Positions 28,473 to 36,819 of a stretch of 64,000 nucleotides of DNA are shown here, one piece after another. Under the pieces are notes generated by a model. That model searched no databases. It was not told the DNA's origin and worked only from the letters and a program-made list of their open reading frames with translations. The stretch lies in the NCBI RefSeq assembly GCF_018413525.1, contig NZ_JAHCDD010000006.1, positions 54,291 through 118,290 of the forward strand, given 5' to 3'. The stretch comes from Acidovorax sp. CCYZU-2555. Its GTDB lineage: Bacteria > Pseudomonadota > Gammaproteobacteria > Burkholderiales > Burkholderiaceae_C. Both the position numbers and the translations under genes were made by a program. Within the stretch, counting starts at the first letter, position 1, and the number at the start of each line of letters is the position of its first letter.

Positions 28473-29569
28473 CGCGGCTCATCTATCTGTCTCCAGTGCC
28501 CTGGGCCAGCTTCGCCCAACGACCGCAGAAGTTTGTCGAGTGGTTTCACGCGCGCACAGGCAGCGATGTGATCTGGGTCGATCCCTACCCCACCAGACTG
28601 CCGCGGCTGTCGGACCTGCGGCGTCCGCGCCCGGCCAAGGAGCTCGCGGGCCACGCGCTGCCGCATTGGCTGCGCGTGCTCAAGCCGTTGGCGCTGCCGA
28701 TCGAGCCATTGCCCGGCTCCGGCTGGATCAATGTTTTCTGGCGCCCGACACTCTGCGCGCTCGAGCGCTTTGCGCAAGGCCATGACACGCTGGTCGTAGC
28801 GGGCAAGCCCAGCGTATTTGCGCTCGAGGTGCTCAAGCGGCTCGAGCACGCGCGCTCTCTCTACGACGCCATGGACGAGTTCCCGGCGTTCTACACCGGC
28901 TTCTCGCGCCGGGCTCTGGCCCACCGCGAAGCACAACTGGTGGCGCGAGTCGATACGCTGTGGGTCACGAGTACGCGCCTGCAGCAACACTGGGGCCTGG
29001 TGCGACCCGACCTGCAGTATGTCGCCAATGCCCTGGACGACACGCTGATGCCCGCTCCACGCATGCGCGACCACGACGCGCAGCCCAAGGTGTTTGGTTA
29101 CGTCGGTACAATTGCCTCCTGGTTCGATTGGGACTGGGTGATTGCCCTGGCCAATGCGCGTCCACAGGACGTGGTGTGCCTGATAGGCCCCGTGTTCCAG
29201 GCAGCGCCCGCGGCGCTTCCCGCAAACATCAAACTGCTGCCGGGTTGCCACCATGCGGCGGCCCTCGAGGCCATGCGCAACTTCGATGTGGGCCTTATCC
29301 CATTCCTCAGGAATGACCTCACGGCCTCGGTCGATCCCATTAAATTCTATGAATACCGCGCGCTGAATCTGCCGGTGATTTCCACCGACTTCGGGGAAAT
29401 GACCTATCGCGCACAAGAGTCCGGCACGTTCATCAGCGCGTCGCAGCACGACATTGGCGCCTTGGCGGCTTCGGCGCTGGCGTGCGAAAACGATTGCGCT
29501 GCGGCCCAGGCATTCGCGGCCCGCAACGCCTGGAGGGCGCGTTTTGATGCTGCCAATCTCCTTCCTTGA
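28469..29569 (+). CDS. Glycosyltransferase, GT-B fold (TuaH-like)
   Basis: This 366-residue protein uses a TTG start inside the wecB stop (TTGA), giving M-TRLIYLSPVPWASF. It has GT-B features: RPQKFVEWF at the N-terminus, YDAMDEFPAF, then a C-terminal nucleotide-sugar domain (VFGYVGTIASWFDWDW and PIKFYEYRALNLPVISTDF). The C-terminal half resembles the middle of the 1112-residue fusion downstream (VIGYYGAIAEWFDLDL and PVKVYEYLAAGKPVV), so the two are paralogous. It should add one sugar of the exported glycan in the cytoplasm. Confidence 0.85.
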   Translation: MTRLIYLSPVPWASFAQRPQKFVEWFHARTGSDVIWVDPYPTRLPRLSDLRRPRPAKELAGHALPHWLRVLKPLALPIEPLPGSGWINVFWRPTLCALERFAQGHDTLVVAGKPSVFALEVLKRLEHARSLYDAMDEFPAFYTGFSRRALAHREAQLVARVDTLWVTSTRLQQHWGLVRPDLQYVANALDDTLMPAPRMRDHDAQPKVFGYVGTIASWFDWDWVIALANARPQDVVCLIGPVFQAAPAALPANIKLLPGCHHAAALEAMRNFDVGLIPFLRNDLTASVDPIKFYEYRALNLPVISTDFGEMTYRAQESGTFISASQHDIGALAASALACENDCAAAQAFAARNAWRARFDAANLLP

Positions 29570-29662
29570 GTGCCATTTTCCCGATTCGGACACGTCGTTT
29601 CCCCCGCCACTGTCCGCTTGGTGCGCACAAGGCCACCCCCTGAATCACGCCGAGTGTTTTGC

Positions 29663-30514
29663 ATGACCTCTTCTTCCCAGACCATCAACCCCCATGCGGC
29701 CCCGCCCACGTCCCTGCAGGCGTTGGGCAAAAGCCTGTGGCGCAACCGCGCGCTGATCATGCAGATGACCCGGCGCGAAGTGGTCGGCCGCTACAAAGGC
29801 TCCGTCATGGGCATGGCGTGGTCATTCTTCAACCCGGTGTTCATGCTCACCGTGTACACCTTTGTATTTTCTTTTGTCTTCAAGGCCCGCTGGGGCACAG
29901 GCGGTGATGAAAGCCGAACGCAGTTTGCCGTGGTGCTGTTTGTCGGCATGATCGTCCACGGCCTGTTTGCAGAGGTACTCAACCGCTCGCCCGGACTGAT
30001 ACTGAGCAACGTCAATTACGTCAAGAAAGTGGTCTTCCCGCTGGAGATCCTGCCCGTCATCAGCATGGGCGCAGCGCTGTTCCACGGCCTGGTGAGCCTG
30101 GGTGTGCTGCTCGTCGCCTTCTTCCTTTTCAACGGCTTTGTGCACTGGACGGTGCTGTTCGCACCGCTGGTCATGCTGCCGCTTGTGATGCTGACGCTGG
30201 GTCTGGCCTGGATGTTTGCCTCGATGGGCGTGTTCCTGCGCGACGTGGGCCAGACCATAAACATCATCACCATGGTGATGATGTTTCTCGCGCCTGTGTT
30301 CTACCCGATCACTGCGTTGCCGGAAAAATACCGGCCTTGGCTCATGGCCAACCCGTTGACATTCATCATCGAGCAGATGCGCGCCGTGCTCATCTGGGGA
30401 CAGATGCCGAATTGGACGGGGCTGGCGCTTTACACGCTGGTGGCCACCGTCGTTGCCTGGGCCGGTTATGCCTGGTTCCAAAAAACCAGAAAGGGCTTTT
30501 CCGATGTCCTCTAA
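29663..30514 (+). CDS. Polysaccharide ABC transporter permease (Wzm-like)
   Basis: The 283-residue product from ATG 29663 has six membrane segments and the ABC-2 family entry region MTRREVVGRYKGSVMGMAWS, with KKVVFPLEILPVISMG in the middle and MANPLTFIIEQMRAVLIWG late. It would form the channel that moves undecaprenyl-linked O-antigen or capsule chains across the inner membrane. A GTG at 29570 would add 31 poorly conserved residues, so I prefer the ATG. It overlaps the ATPase gene by 11 bp. Confidence 0.92.
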   Translation: MTSSSQTINPHAAPPTSLQALGKSLWRNRALIMQMTRREVVGRYKGSVMGMAWSFFNPVFMLTVYTFVFSFVFKARWGTGGDESRTQFAVVLFVGMIVHGLFAEVLNRSPGLILSNVNYVKKVVFPLEILPVISMGAALFHGLVSLGVLLVAFFLFNGFVHWTVLFAPLVMLPLVMLTLGLAWMFASMGVFLRDVGQTINIITMVMMFLAPVFYPITALPEKYRPWLMANPLTFIIEQMRAVLIWGQMPNWTGLALYTLVATVVAWAGYAWFQKTRKGFSDVL

Positions 30515-31838
30515 CGATATCGCCATCCGCGTCAGCCACCTCAGCAAGTGCTACGAGATCTATGGCACGCCGCGCGATCGCCTCAAGCAGTTCGTGCTGC
30601 CCCGGCTGCTGCGCCTGCTGGGCAAGCCCGCGCAGCGCTTTTTCCGCGAATTCTGGGCGCTGCGGGATGTGAGCTTCGAGGTCAGAAAAGGCGAGACCGT
30701 AGGCATCATCGGACGCAACGGCTCGGGCAAATCGACACTGCTGCAGATCATCTGCGGCACGGTCTCGCCCACGGAAGGCACGGTGTCGACCCATGGCCGC
30801 GTGGCCGCGCTGCTGGAACTGGGCGCGGGCTTCAATACCGAGTTCACCGGCCGCGAGAACGTGCTGCTGACCGCCGCCATCCTCGGCTTCCCACAGGAAA
30901 GCATGCAGCAGCGCATGGCCGAAGTGCTGGCCTTTTCGGAACTCGGCGATTTCCTCGACCAGCCCGTGAAGACTTATTCAAGCGGCATGCACGCCCGCCT
31001 GGCGTTCTCGATCGCCATCCATGTCGATCCCGAAATCCTGATTGTCGATGAAGCCCTGTCGGTGGGCGATGCACGCTTTGTCGCCAAGTGCATGCGTCGC
31101 ATCAAGGAAATCCAGGACCGTGGCGCGACCATCCTGTTCGTCAGCCATGACGTCGGCTCGGTGCGCACACTGTGCCAGCGCGCGATCTGGCTGGACAGCG
31201 GCAAGCTGGTCGAAGACGGTGACGTGTTCCCGATTTCGGGCAGATACATGGAAATGATGTTCCGCGACGAGGTGACTGCGGAGCAAGGACCGCCCAAGGC
31301 CCTCGAAGTGCCGGCCGAAACGGTTGCTCAAATTGACGACGCTCCCGCCACGCCCGCGGACGCGCCTGCGGCGCATGGCCTGGATGCGCGCCCGGTCACG
31401 CACTGGGGCTCGCACCGCGGCGTGATCCTTGCCGCCTCGGTCTGTGATGCGCAAGGCATGCGCCGCGACACCATCGCCTGGGGCGAGCCCATGGAAATCC
31501 TGATCGACGTGCGCGTGCCTGCCGACATTCCACGCGAGCATCTGAGCCTGGCGTTTTCCATCAAGGATCTCAAGGGAACCGATCTGCTGGTATCGACCAC
31601 CTATGACCAGGGCACGCCCTTACCCGAGGGAGAGTGCTTCAGGGTCAGTTTTCGCATGGACAACAATCTGGTCACAGGAAAATACCTGCTGGTCGCTGCG
31701 GTCGAGAACCGCGAGCATAGCAACGTCGCGCATTACTACGAGTATTTCGAGGGCGCCCATTACTTTTCTTCATTGTCCGATCAGCGATTCTTTGGAATCT
31801 TCCAGCCGGCGGTGCAGCAATCGGTGCAAGAGGCATAA
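30504..31838 (+). CDS. Polysaccharide ABC transporter ATPase with C-terminal domain (Wzt-like)
   Basis: This 444-residue protein has an ABC ATPase domain with Walker A (GRNGSGKST), signature (YSSGMHARL), Walker B (ILIVDEALSVGD) and the H-loop His (FVSHDVGS), followed after an Ala/Pro-rich linker by a beta-sandwich domain (about residues 300-444, HWGSHRGVILAASVCDAQG onward). In Wzt proteins that extra domain binds the modified non-reducing end of the finished chain. The next gene encodes a fused methyltransferase, a candidate writer of that end mark. Confidence 0.93.
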   Translation: MSSNDIAIRVSHLSKCYEIYGTPRDRLKQFVLPRLLRLLGKPAQRFFREFWALRDVSFEVRKGETVGIIGRNGSGKSTLLQIICGTVSPTEGTVSTHGRVAALLELGAGFNTEFTGRENVLLTAAILGFPQESMQQRMAEVLAFSELGDFLDQPVKTYSSGMHARLAFSIAIHVDPEILIVDEALSVGDARFVAKCMRRIKEIQDRGATILFVSHDVGSVRTLCQRAIWLDSGKLVEDGDVFPISGRYMEMMFRDEVTAEQGPPKALEVPAETVAQIDDAPATPADAPAAHGLDARPVTHWGSHRGVILAASVCDAQGMRRDTIAWGEPMEILIDVRVPADIPREHLSLAFSIKDLKGTDLLVSTTYDQGTPLPEGECFRVSFRMDNNLVTGKYLLVAAVENREHSNVAHYYEYFEGAHYFSSLSDQRFFGIFQPAVQQSVQEA

Positions 31839-34800
31839 ATGTCAAACAGTTCAGCAATCAATTCAGACAACTATTGGGATGACCGGTTTTCCACCGATTG
31901 GGAAACCTTTGAAGGTCCGCGCCAGTCGCGCTTCTTTGCGCGCCTGGGCATGGAAAATCTGCCCGCATGGCTGTTCGAGCAGGCGCGCCGCAGCGCCCTG
32001 ACACTTGCGGACTGGGGCTGCGCCCAGGGCGACGGCACAGATGTGCTCGCCAGCTATGTGGATTCCCGGCAGGTGACCGGCGTCGACTTTTCCGAAGTCG
32101 CCATCGCGCAGGCCGCAGGCCGCTACCCCGCATTGCGCTTTGTCACCGACAACTGGCTCGCGCCTTCCGCGAGTGCGACCGAATCCTTCGACATAGTTTT
32201 CTCGTCGAATACGCTCGAGCATTTCCACCGTCCCTGGGAAGTGCTGCAGGCGCTGGGTGCGCGCGCCACCAAAGCCGTGGCGCTGGCCTTGCCCTACCGT
32301 GAAATCGACCGCATCGACGAGCATTTCTATTCCTTTCTTCCCGACAACGTGCCGATGGTCCTGCCCAACGGCTTTCGGCTGGTCTGGTCACGCGTGGTCG
32401 ATTGCCGCCCCATCGCCGACACGCTCTGGGGCGGCGAGCAAATCTTCCTGGTGTATGCCGCACAAGACTGGATCGACCAACTCCAGCTGACGCTGGGCGA
32501 CTTCGAGATCGACCATGACGGCGCCGCTGCCAAGACCGCCGACCTGCGCCAGCAACTGACAGAGCTTGAAGGCAAGGTCGCATCCGCCACACAGCACGAA
32601 GCCCAGCTCGAACAACTTCGCCAGTCCATTGCGGCACAGGACGCGCGAATGAACTGGCTCAATCAAGCGCTAGTTGAGCGCGATCTACAGGCTGCTGCGG
32701 CGGCTACTGCGGCCGCAGCAGCAGCCGCAGCCGCAGCCGCTGCAGCCACCGCTGCTGCCAACGCGGCGATTGCTTCTGCTGCTGACGCTGCAACAGTTGT
32801 TGCTGCCGCTGCCAAAGCCGCGCATGCCGAAGCTGCGGCTGCCGAAGCTACGGCGGCAGAAGTTGCGGCTACCAAAGCTGCTGCTGCTGCTGCCGACGCT
32901 GCAGCAACAGAGCACACGGCCCAGATGGCAATTCTCAACCAGGCCCTTGCCAAACGCGACGAGCAGATTGTCGAGTTGCGCATGGAGGACCTGGTGCGCG
33001 AATCCCAATTGACAAACTTGAATACCCGGCTTTTCCAGCTGTCCGACTGGGCGGAAGAAATAAGCAAGCGCCCTTTGCGCTACGCACTCAAGAAGGCAGC
33101 GCTGGGTTTTGCCCGCAAGGCCTTGCGCGCCATGCCACTGTCGATTGCAACCAAGCAGCGTCTGCGAAATAGGTTCTTCTCGACGCTGCGCCCCCTGCGC
33201 CAGTCTGTCCAACCGCAGCCGCAGCTGCAGCCGCAGCCGCAAGCGCAGTTGGTGCGAGACAACGCCATCAGCACCGCAGTCCTTGCTCTGACGGACAAGG
33301 CTTTTGTGGAGCGGGAGCGCGATGTCTTCGTATTTGCCGTCATCGACTGGAGCTTTCGTATCCAGCGCCCGCAACACATCGCGCGCAGTCTGGCAGATTC
33401 AGGCCGGCGGGTGTTCTACTTCAGCAACCACTTTGTCGATGCCGACCAGCCCGGCTACCAACTCGAAAAGTTGCCAGGCGCACAGGCGCTCTACCAGATC
33501 AAGCTGCATGTCAAAGGCGCGCCGGCGATCTACTTCGATGCGCCTTCCGACGAGGCCCTGCACATGCTCCAACTCAGCATGGCCCAGGTCATCCAGGATT
33601 TCGGCGCACTGTCGAGCCTGTCGATCGTGCAGCATGCCTACTGGTATCCGCTGGTCACGCTGCTGCCTAACACCTACCGCATCTACGACTGCATGGACCA
33701 CCATGAAGGCTTCGGCAACGTGCCCGAGAAACTCATGGCGATCGAAAAGGACATGCTCGCTGGCGCCGATCTCGTGACCGTGACCTCATCGTGGCTCGAA
33801 GACTTCGCACGCACCCACAATTCGAACGTGGCGCTGGTGCGCAATGCGTCCGAATACGCGCATTTCGCCCAGCGTCCGGCGCAGGTCTACGTGGACAAGA
33901 AAGGCAGACAGGTCATAGGCTACTACGGCGCGATCGCCGAGTGGTTTGACCTGGACCTGCTGCGCGCCCTTGCGCTGGCCTATCCAGACTGCCTCGTTCT
34001 GCTGGTGGGCAACGACACCGTGGACGCGCAAAAGCGCCTGGCCGACCTGCCCAACGTCGAGTTCACCGGCGAAGTGCCCTACGACAAGCTGCCGTACTAC
34101 CTATATGCCTTCGATGTCTGCCTGCTGCCCTTCCAGGTGATTCCGCTGACGCTGGCGACCAATCCCGTCAAGGTCTATGAATACCTCGCTGCGGGCAAAC
34201 CAGTGGTCTGCGTCGACCTGCCGGAAATCAGCCAGTTTGGCGGCCTGGTGGGATGCGCCGCGACCACGGCCGACTTCATCGCACTGACCGGCAGCGCGCT
34301 GCGCGAGTCTGGTGAGGAGGCTGCACGACAGGCGGCCGCTCGGCGCGCCTTCGCGGTCGAACAAACATGGCGCCACCGCGGCGAGGAGTTGCTCCTGGCG
34401 CTTGATGGAATCAAGATGCCGCGCGTGAGCGTCATCATTCTCACGTTCAACAACCTGGACCTGACGAAAGCCTGTCTCGACAGCGTACTCAAGCGCAGCG
34501 ACTATCCGAATCTCGAAGTCATCGTCGTCGACAACGCGTCCACCGACGGCACCCCGGCCTACCTCGAGGAATTTGGCCGGCGCCATCCGGACGTGCGCAT
34601 GGTGCTCAACAGCGACAACCTCGGCTTTGCCGCGGGCAACAACGTCGGCCTGTCGATCGCCACGGGCGACTATTTGGTGGTGCTGAACAACGACACTGTG
34701 GTCACCCATGGCTGGATACTGACGCTGCTGCGCCACTTCCAGCGCATGCCCACACTGGGCTTGCTAGGACCGGTGACAAGCAACATCGGCAACGAGGCGC

Positions 34801-35177
34801 GCATCGAAATCAATTATTCCGATCTCACCCATATGCCGGCAACCGCACTGAACTACACGCTGGCGCACATGGGGCAACGTTATCCGATGAAAAACGTCGC
34901 ATTTTTCTGCACGATTTTTCCACGTTCGACCTATGAACGCTGCGGTGAGATCAGCGAGGACTATGGACTGGGCTTCTTCGAGGACGACGACTACTGCCGC
35001 AAGGTCGAAGCCGAGGGCCTCGCGATTGTCTGCGCCGAGGACGTGTTCGTGCACCACCACCTGTCTGCCTCTTTCAACAAGATGAACGATGAAAAACGCC
35101 GCGCGCTGGTCGAACGCAACAAGGCAATCTACGAAAGCAAATGGGGCACCTGGGAGCCGCATCGGTATCGCCCCTGA
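31839..35177 (+). CDS. Methyltransferase / Ala-rich helix / GT-B / GT2 fusion protein
   Basis: This 1112-residue protein starts directly after the wzt stop. Residues 1-230 are a class I SAM methyltransferase (DWGCAQGDG, VTGVDFSEVAIAQAA, IVFSSNTLEHF). Residues 230-410 are helical, including an almost pure Ala tract at 285-357 between coiled-coil-like stretches (LRQQLTELEGKVASATQHEA). A Pro/Gln linker leads to a GT-B domain (about 495-850, with VIGYYGAIAEWFDLDL) and a C-terminal GT2 domain (from about 860: VSVIILTFNNLDLTKACLDS, VVLNNDTVVTHGW, FFEDDDYCRKVEAEGL). I infer that it elongates and caps the glycan exported by the adjacent transporter, much as WbdA/WbdD do as separate proteins. Confidence 0.88.
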   Translation: MSNSSAINSDNYWDDRFSTDWETFEGPRQSRFFARLGMENLPAWLFEQARRSALTLADWGCAQGDGTDVLASYVDSRQVTGVDFSEVAIAQAAGRYPALRFVTDNWLAPSASATESFDIVFSSNTLEHFHRPWEVLQALGARATKAVALALPYREIDRIDEHFYSFLPDNVPMVLPNGFRLVWSRVVDCRPIADTLWGGEQIFLVYAAQDWIDQLQLTLGDFEIDHDGAAAKTADLRQQLTELEGKVASATQHEAQLEQLRQSIAAQDARMNWLNQALVERDLQAAAAATAAAAAAAAAAAAATAAANAAIASAADAATVVAAAAKAAHAEAAAAEATAAEVAATKAAAAAADAAATEHTAQMAILNQALAKRDEQIVELRMEDLVRESQLTNLNTRLFQLSDWAEEISKRPLRYALKKAALGFARKALRAMPLSIATKQRLRNRFFSTLRPLRQSVQPQPQLQPQPQAQLVRDNAISTAVLALTDKAFVERERDVFVFAVIDWSFRIQRPQHIARSLADSGRRVFYFSNHFVDADQPGYQLEKLPGAQALYQIKLHVKGAPAIYFDAPSDEALHMLQLSMAQVIQDFGALSSLSIVQHAYWYPLVTLLPNTYRIYDCMDHHEGFGNVPEKLMAIEKDMLAGADLVTVTSSWLEDFARTHNSNVALVRNASEYAHFAQRPAQVYVDKKGRQVIGYYGAIAEWFDLDLLRALALAYPDCLVLLVGNDTVDAQKRLADLPNVEFTGEVPYDKLPYYLYAFDVCLLPFQVIPLTLATNPVKVYEYLAAGKPVVCVDLPEISQFGGLVGCAATTADFIALTGSALRESGEEAARQAAARRAFAVEQTWRHRGEELLLALDGIKMPRVSVIILTFNNLDLTKACLDSVLKRSDYPNLEVIVVDNASTDGTPAYLEEFGRRHPDVRMVLNSDNLGFAAGNNVGLSIATGDYLVVLNNDTVVTHGWILTLLRHFQRMPTLGLLGPVTSNIGNEARIEINYSDLTHMPATALNYTLAHMGQRYPMKNVAFFCTIFPRSTYERCGEISEDYGLGFFEDDDYCRKVEAEGLAIVCAEDVFVHHHLSASFNKMNDEKRRALVERNKAIYESKWGTWEPHRYRP
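32691..32909 (+). repeat. GCN-rich in-frame tract coding poly-Ala helix
   Basis: About 73 consecutive codons are nearly all Ala with spaced Thr, Glu, Lys and Asp. The DNA is a degenerate GCN triplet repeat with imperfect 12-18 bp copies such as GAAGCTGCGGCTGCC / GAAGCTACGGCGGCA. It could expand or shrink by slippage in frame and so change the distance between methyltransferase and glycosyltransferase domains. Confidence 0.8.
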
Positions 35178-35190
35178 TGACGCCGCAAAG

Positions 35191-35221
35191 GCTCCGGGGA
35201 TGTCAGTAAAATCCCCGGGGC
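35191..35221 (+). promoter_or_regulatory. GC-rich intercistronic hairpin
   Basis: CCGGGGAT and ATCCCCGG form an 8-bp perfect stem, extended by three further pairs, around a 9-base loop in the 144-bp gap after the fusion gene. No T-tract follows, so it is not a classical terminator. It could stabilise the upstream mRNA end or attenuate the distal genes. Confidence 0.5.
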
Positions 35222-35321
35222 TGGCACACGTCTTGAAACAACAGTGGGTCTCGCATTCAGACTGGCTTTTACTCCGCCCTGATATGCCTTTCGGTCACTT
35301 GACACCTATTCATATCACTCA

Positions 35322-36302
35322 ATGAACATTCCGCAGGACATCGCCGTCATTATTCCCTGCTACAAGGTGCGAGATCATATCCTCGACGTCCTGGCGGCGA
35401 TCGGCCCGGAAATTGCGCGAATTTATGTCGTGGATGACTGCTGCCCGGCCCAATCAGGCAGCCTTGTCGAGACCCATTGCCACGATGAACGTGTCACCGT
35501 ATTACGACATGCGCAGAACGAGGGCGTGGGAGGCGCCGTCATGACCGGCTACAAAGCAGCGATTGCCGACGGCATGGCAGTGCTGGTCAAGGTCGATGGC
35601 GACGGGCAGATGGACCCGGCATTGATCATGGATTTCATCGCACCCATTCTGGAAGGCGAAGCTGATTACACCAAGGGCAATCGGTTCTTCGACCTCGAGA
35701 ACATTCGCGCAATGCCCAAGATGCGGCTGTTCGGCAATGCCGTGCTGTCGTTGATGTGCAAGCTCTCATGCGGTTACTGGAACCTCTTCGATCCGACCAA
35801 CGGCTACACGGCCATTCATGCCAACGCGGCGCGCCACCTGCCTTTCAGCAAGATCAGCCGCCGTTACTTCTTTGAAACGGACATGCTTTTCCGCCTCAAC
35901 ACGCTGCGCGCCGTGGTCGTCGACATACCGATGCATGCCAAATACGGCGACGAGGTGAGCAACCTGAAGATTTCCAAGATCGCGGGTGAGTTTCTGGTCA
36001 AGCATGCACGCAATTTCTGCAAGCGGATTTTCTACAACTATTACCTGCGTGATATGTCGCTGGCCTCGCTGGAGCTGCCGCTGGGCATTATCTTCTTTGT
36101 TTTCGGCGTGCTGTATGGCTGCTACCACTGGAGTCTGTCGACGCATTTGGGCGTGCCGACACCGGCCGGCACAGTCATGCTCGCCGCGTTGCCGGCATTA
36201 ATGGGGCTGCAGCTGATTTTGTCCTTCATGTCTTATGACATCGCGTCCGTTCCGCGCCGGCCAATTCATCCACGGCTGGGTTCGGCGCGGCGCGTGCGCT
36301 GA
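35322..36302 (+). CDS. GT2 polyprenyl-phosphate glycosyltransferase (DPM1/GtrB-like)
   Basis: This 326-residue protein has a GT-A domain (AVIIPCYKVRDHILDVLAAI, YVVDDCCPAQSG, LVKVDGDGQMDPALI) and two C-terminal membrane segments. Such enzymes attach a sugar to undecaprenyl phosphate. With the GtrA-family gene 5 bp downstream it forms a second lipid-linked-sugar module in this window, here with GC content like its neighbours. The donor sugar is unknown. Confidence 0.9.
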   Translation: MNIPQDIAVIIPCYKVRDHILDVLAAIGPEIARIYVVDDCCPAQSGSLVETHCHDERVTVLRHAQNEGVGGAVMTGYKAAIADGMAVLVKVDGDGQMDPALIMDFIAPILEGEADYTKGNRFFDLENIRAMPKMRLFGNAVLSLMCKLSCGYWNLFDPTNGYTAIHANAARHLPFSKISRRYFFETDMLFRLNTLRAVVVDIPMHAKYGDEVSNLKISKIAGEFLVKHARNFCKRIFYNYYLRDMSLASLELPLGIIFFVFGVLYGCYHWSLSTHLGVPTPAGTVMLAALPALMGLQLILSFMSYDIASVPRRPIHPRLGSARRVR

Positions 36303-36307
36303 TCGCC

Positions 36308-36664
36308 GTGCGCCGGTTCGTCACCTACCTCGGGGTGGGCATTGTCTGCGCGCTGATCGACATCGGCTTGATGCAATTGCTGGCCTTTCTCGGTGTGCAT
36401 GTCATGGTTGCAACCACGGCGGGATTCGCGGCTGGGCTGGTGGTCAACTTCCTTTTGCATACGCATGTCACGTTCAGCGCGGGCTACTCGCATGGCGCAC
36501 TCATGCGTTACCTGATCGTGGTGGTGGTCAACTACGCTCTGACGCTGGCTTCGGTATCAATTTTTCACGCCTGGCTGGACATGGCGCTGCTCGGCAAGCT
36601 CCTTTCGCTGCCGCTGGTCGCCGTCAACGGCTATTGGTTGGGGAAACTCTGGATCTATCGATGA
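36308..36664 (+). CDS. GtrA family membrane protein
   Basis: The 118-residue protein starts with GTG and has four membrane segments with the family pattern RRFVTYLGVGIVCALIDIGL and VVNFLLHTHVTF. GtrA members are thought to flip polyprenyl-phosphate sugars made by the adjacent GT2. It is coupled on both sides: 5 bp after the GT2 stop, and an ATGA overlap with a small open frame downstream. Confidence 0.85.
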   Translation: MRRFVTYLGVGIVCALIDIGLMQLLAFLGVHVMVATTAGFAAGLVVNFLLHTHVTFSAGYSHGALMRYLIVVVVNYALTLASVSIFHAWLDMALLGKLLSLPLVAVNGYWLGKLWIYR

Positions 36665-36819
36665 ATAACAAAAACCATGCGCCTGCGGTGTCACTGATGG
36701 CGGGTCTGCTGGCCCAAGGAGCGCTGCTTCATCTGCAGGACAATCCTGCGGTGCACGGGCATTCTGTCGCCCAGATCAGCACGAACGTCGGCGCGTCAAA
36801 GAAGAATTGCCCGGCATGA
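36661..36819 (+). CDS. Small hypothetical protein (52 aa) between two ATGA junctions
   Basis: This frame starts in the gtrA stop (ATGA) and its own stop is the ATGA start of the acyltransferase. The peptide (MNNKNHAPAVSLMAGLLAQG...) has a short hydrophobic stretch, no signal peptide and no recognised family. The two stop-start overlaps are the pattern of translational coupling seen elsewhere in these operons, which argues that it is translated. It may serve mainly to carry ribosomes to the acyltransferase. Confidence 0.5.
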   Translation: MNNKNHAPAVSLMAGLLAQGALLHLQDNPAVHGHSVAQISTNVGASKKNCPA

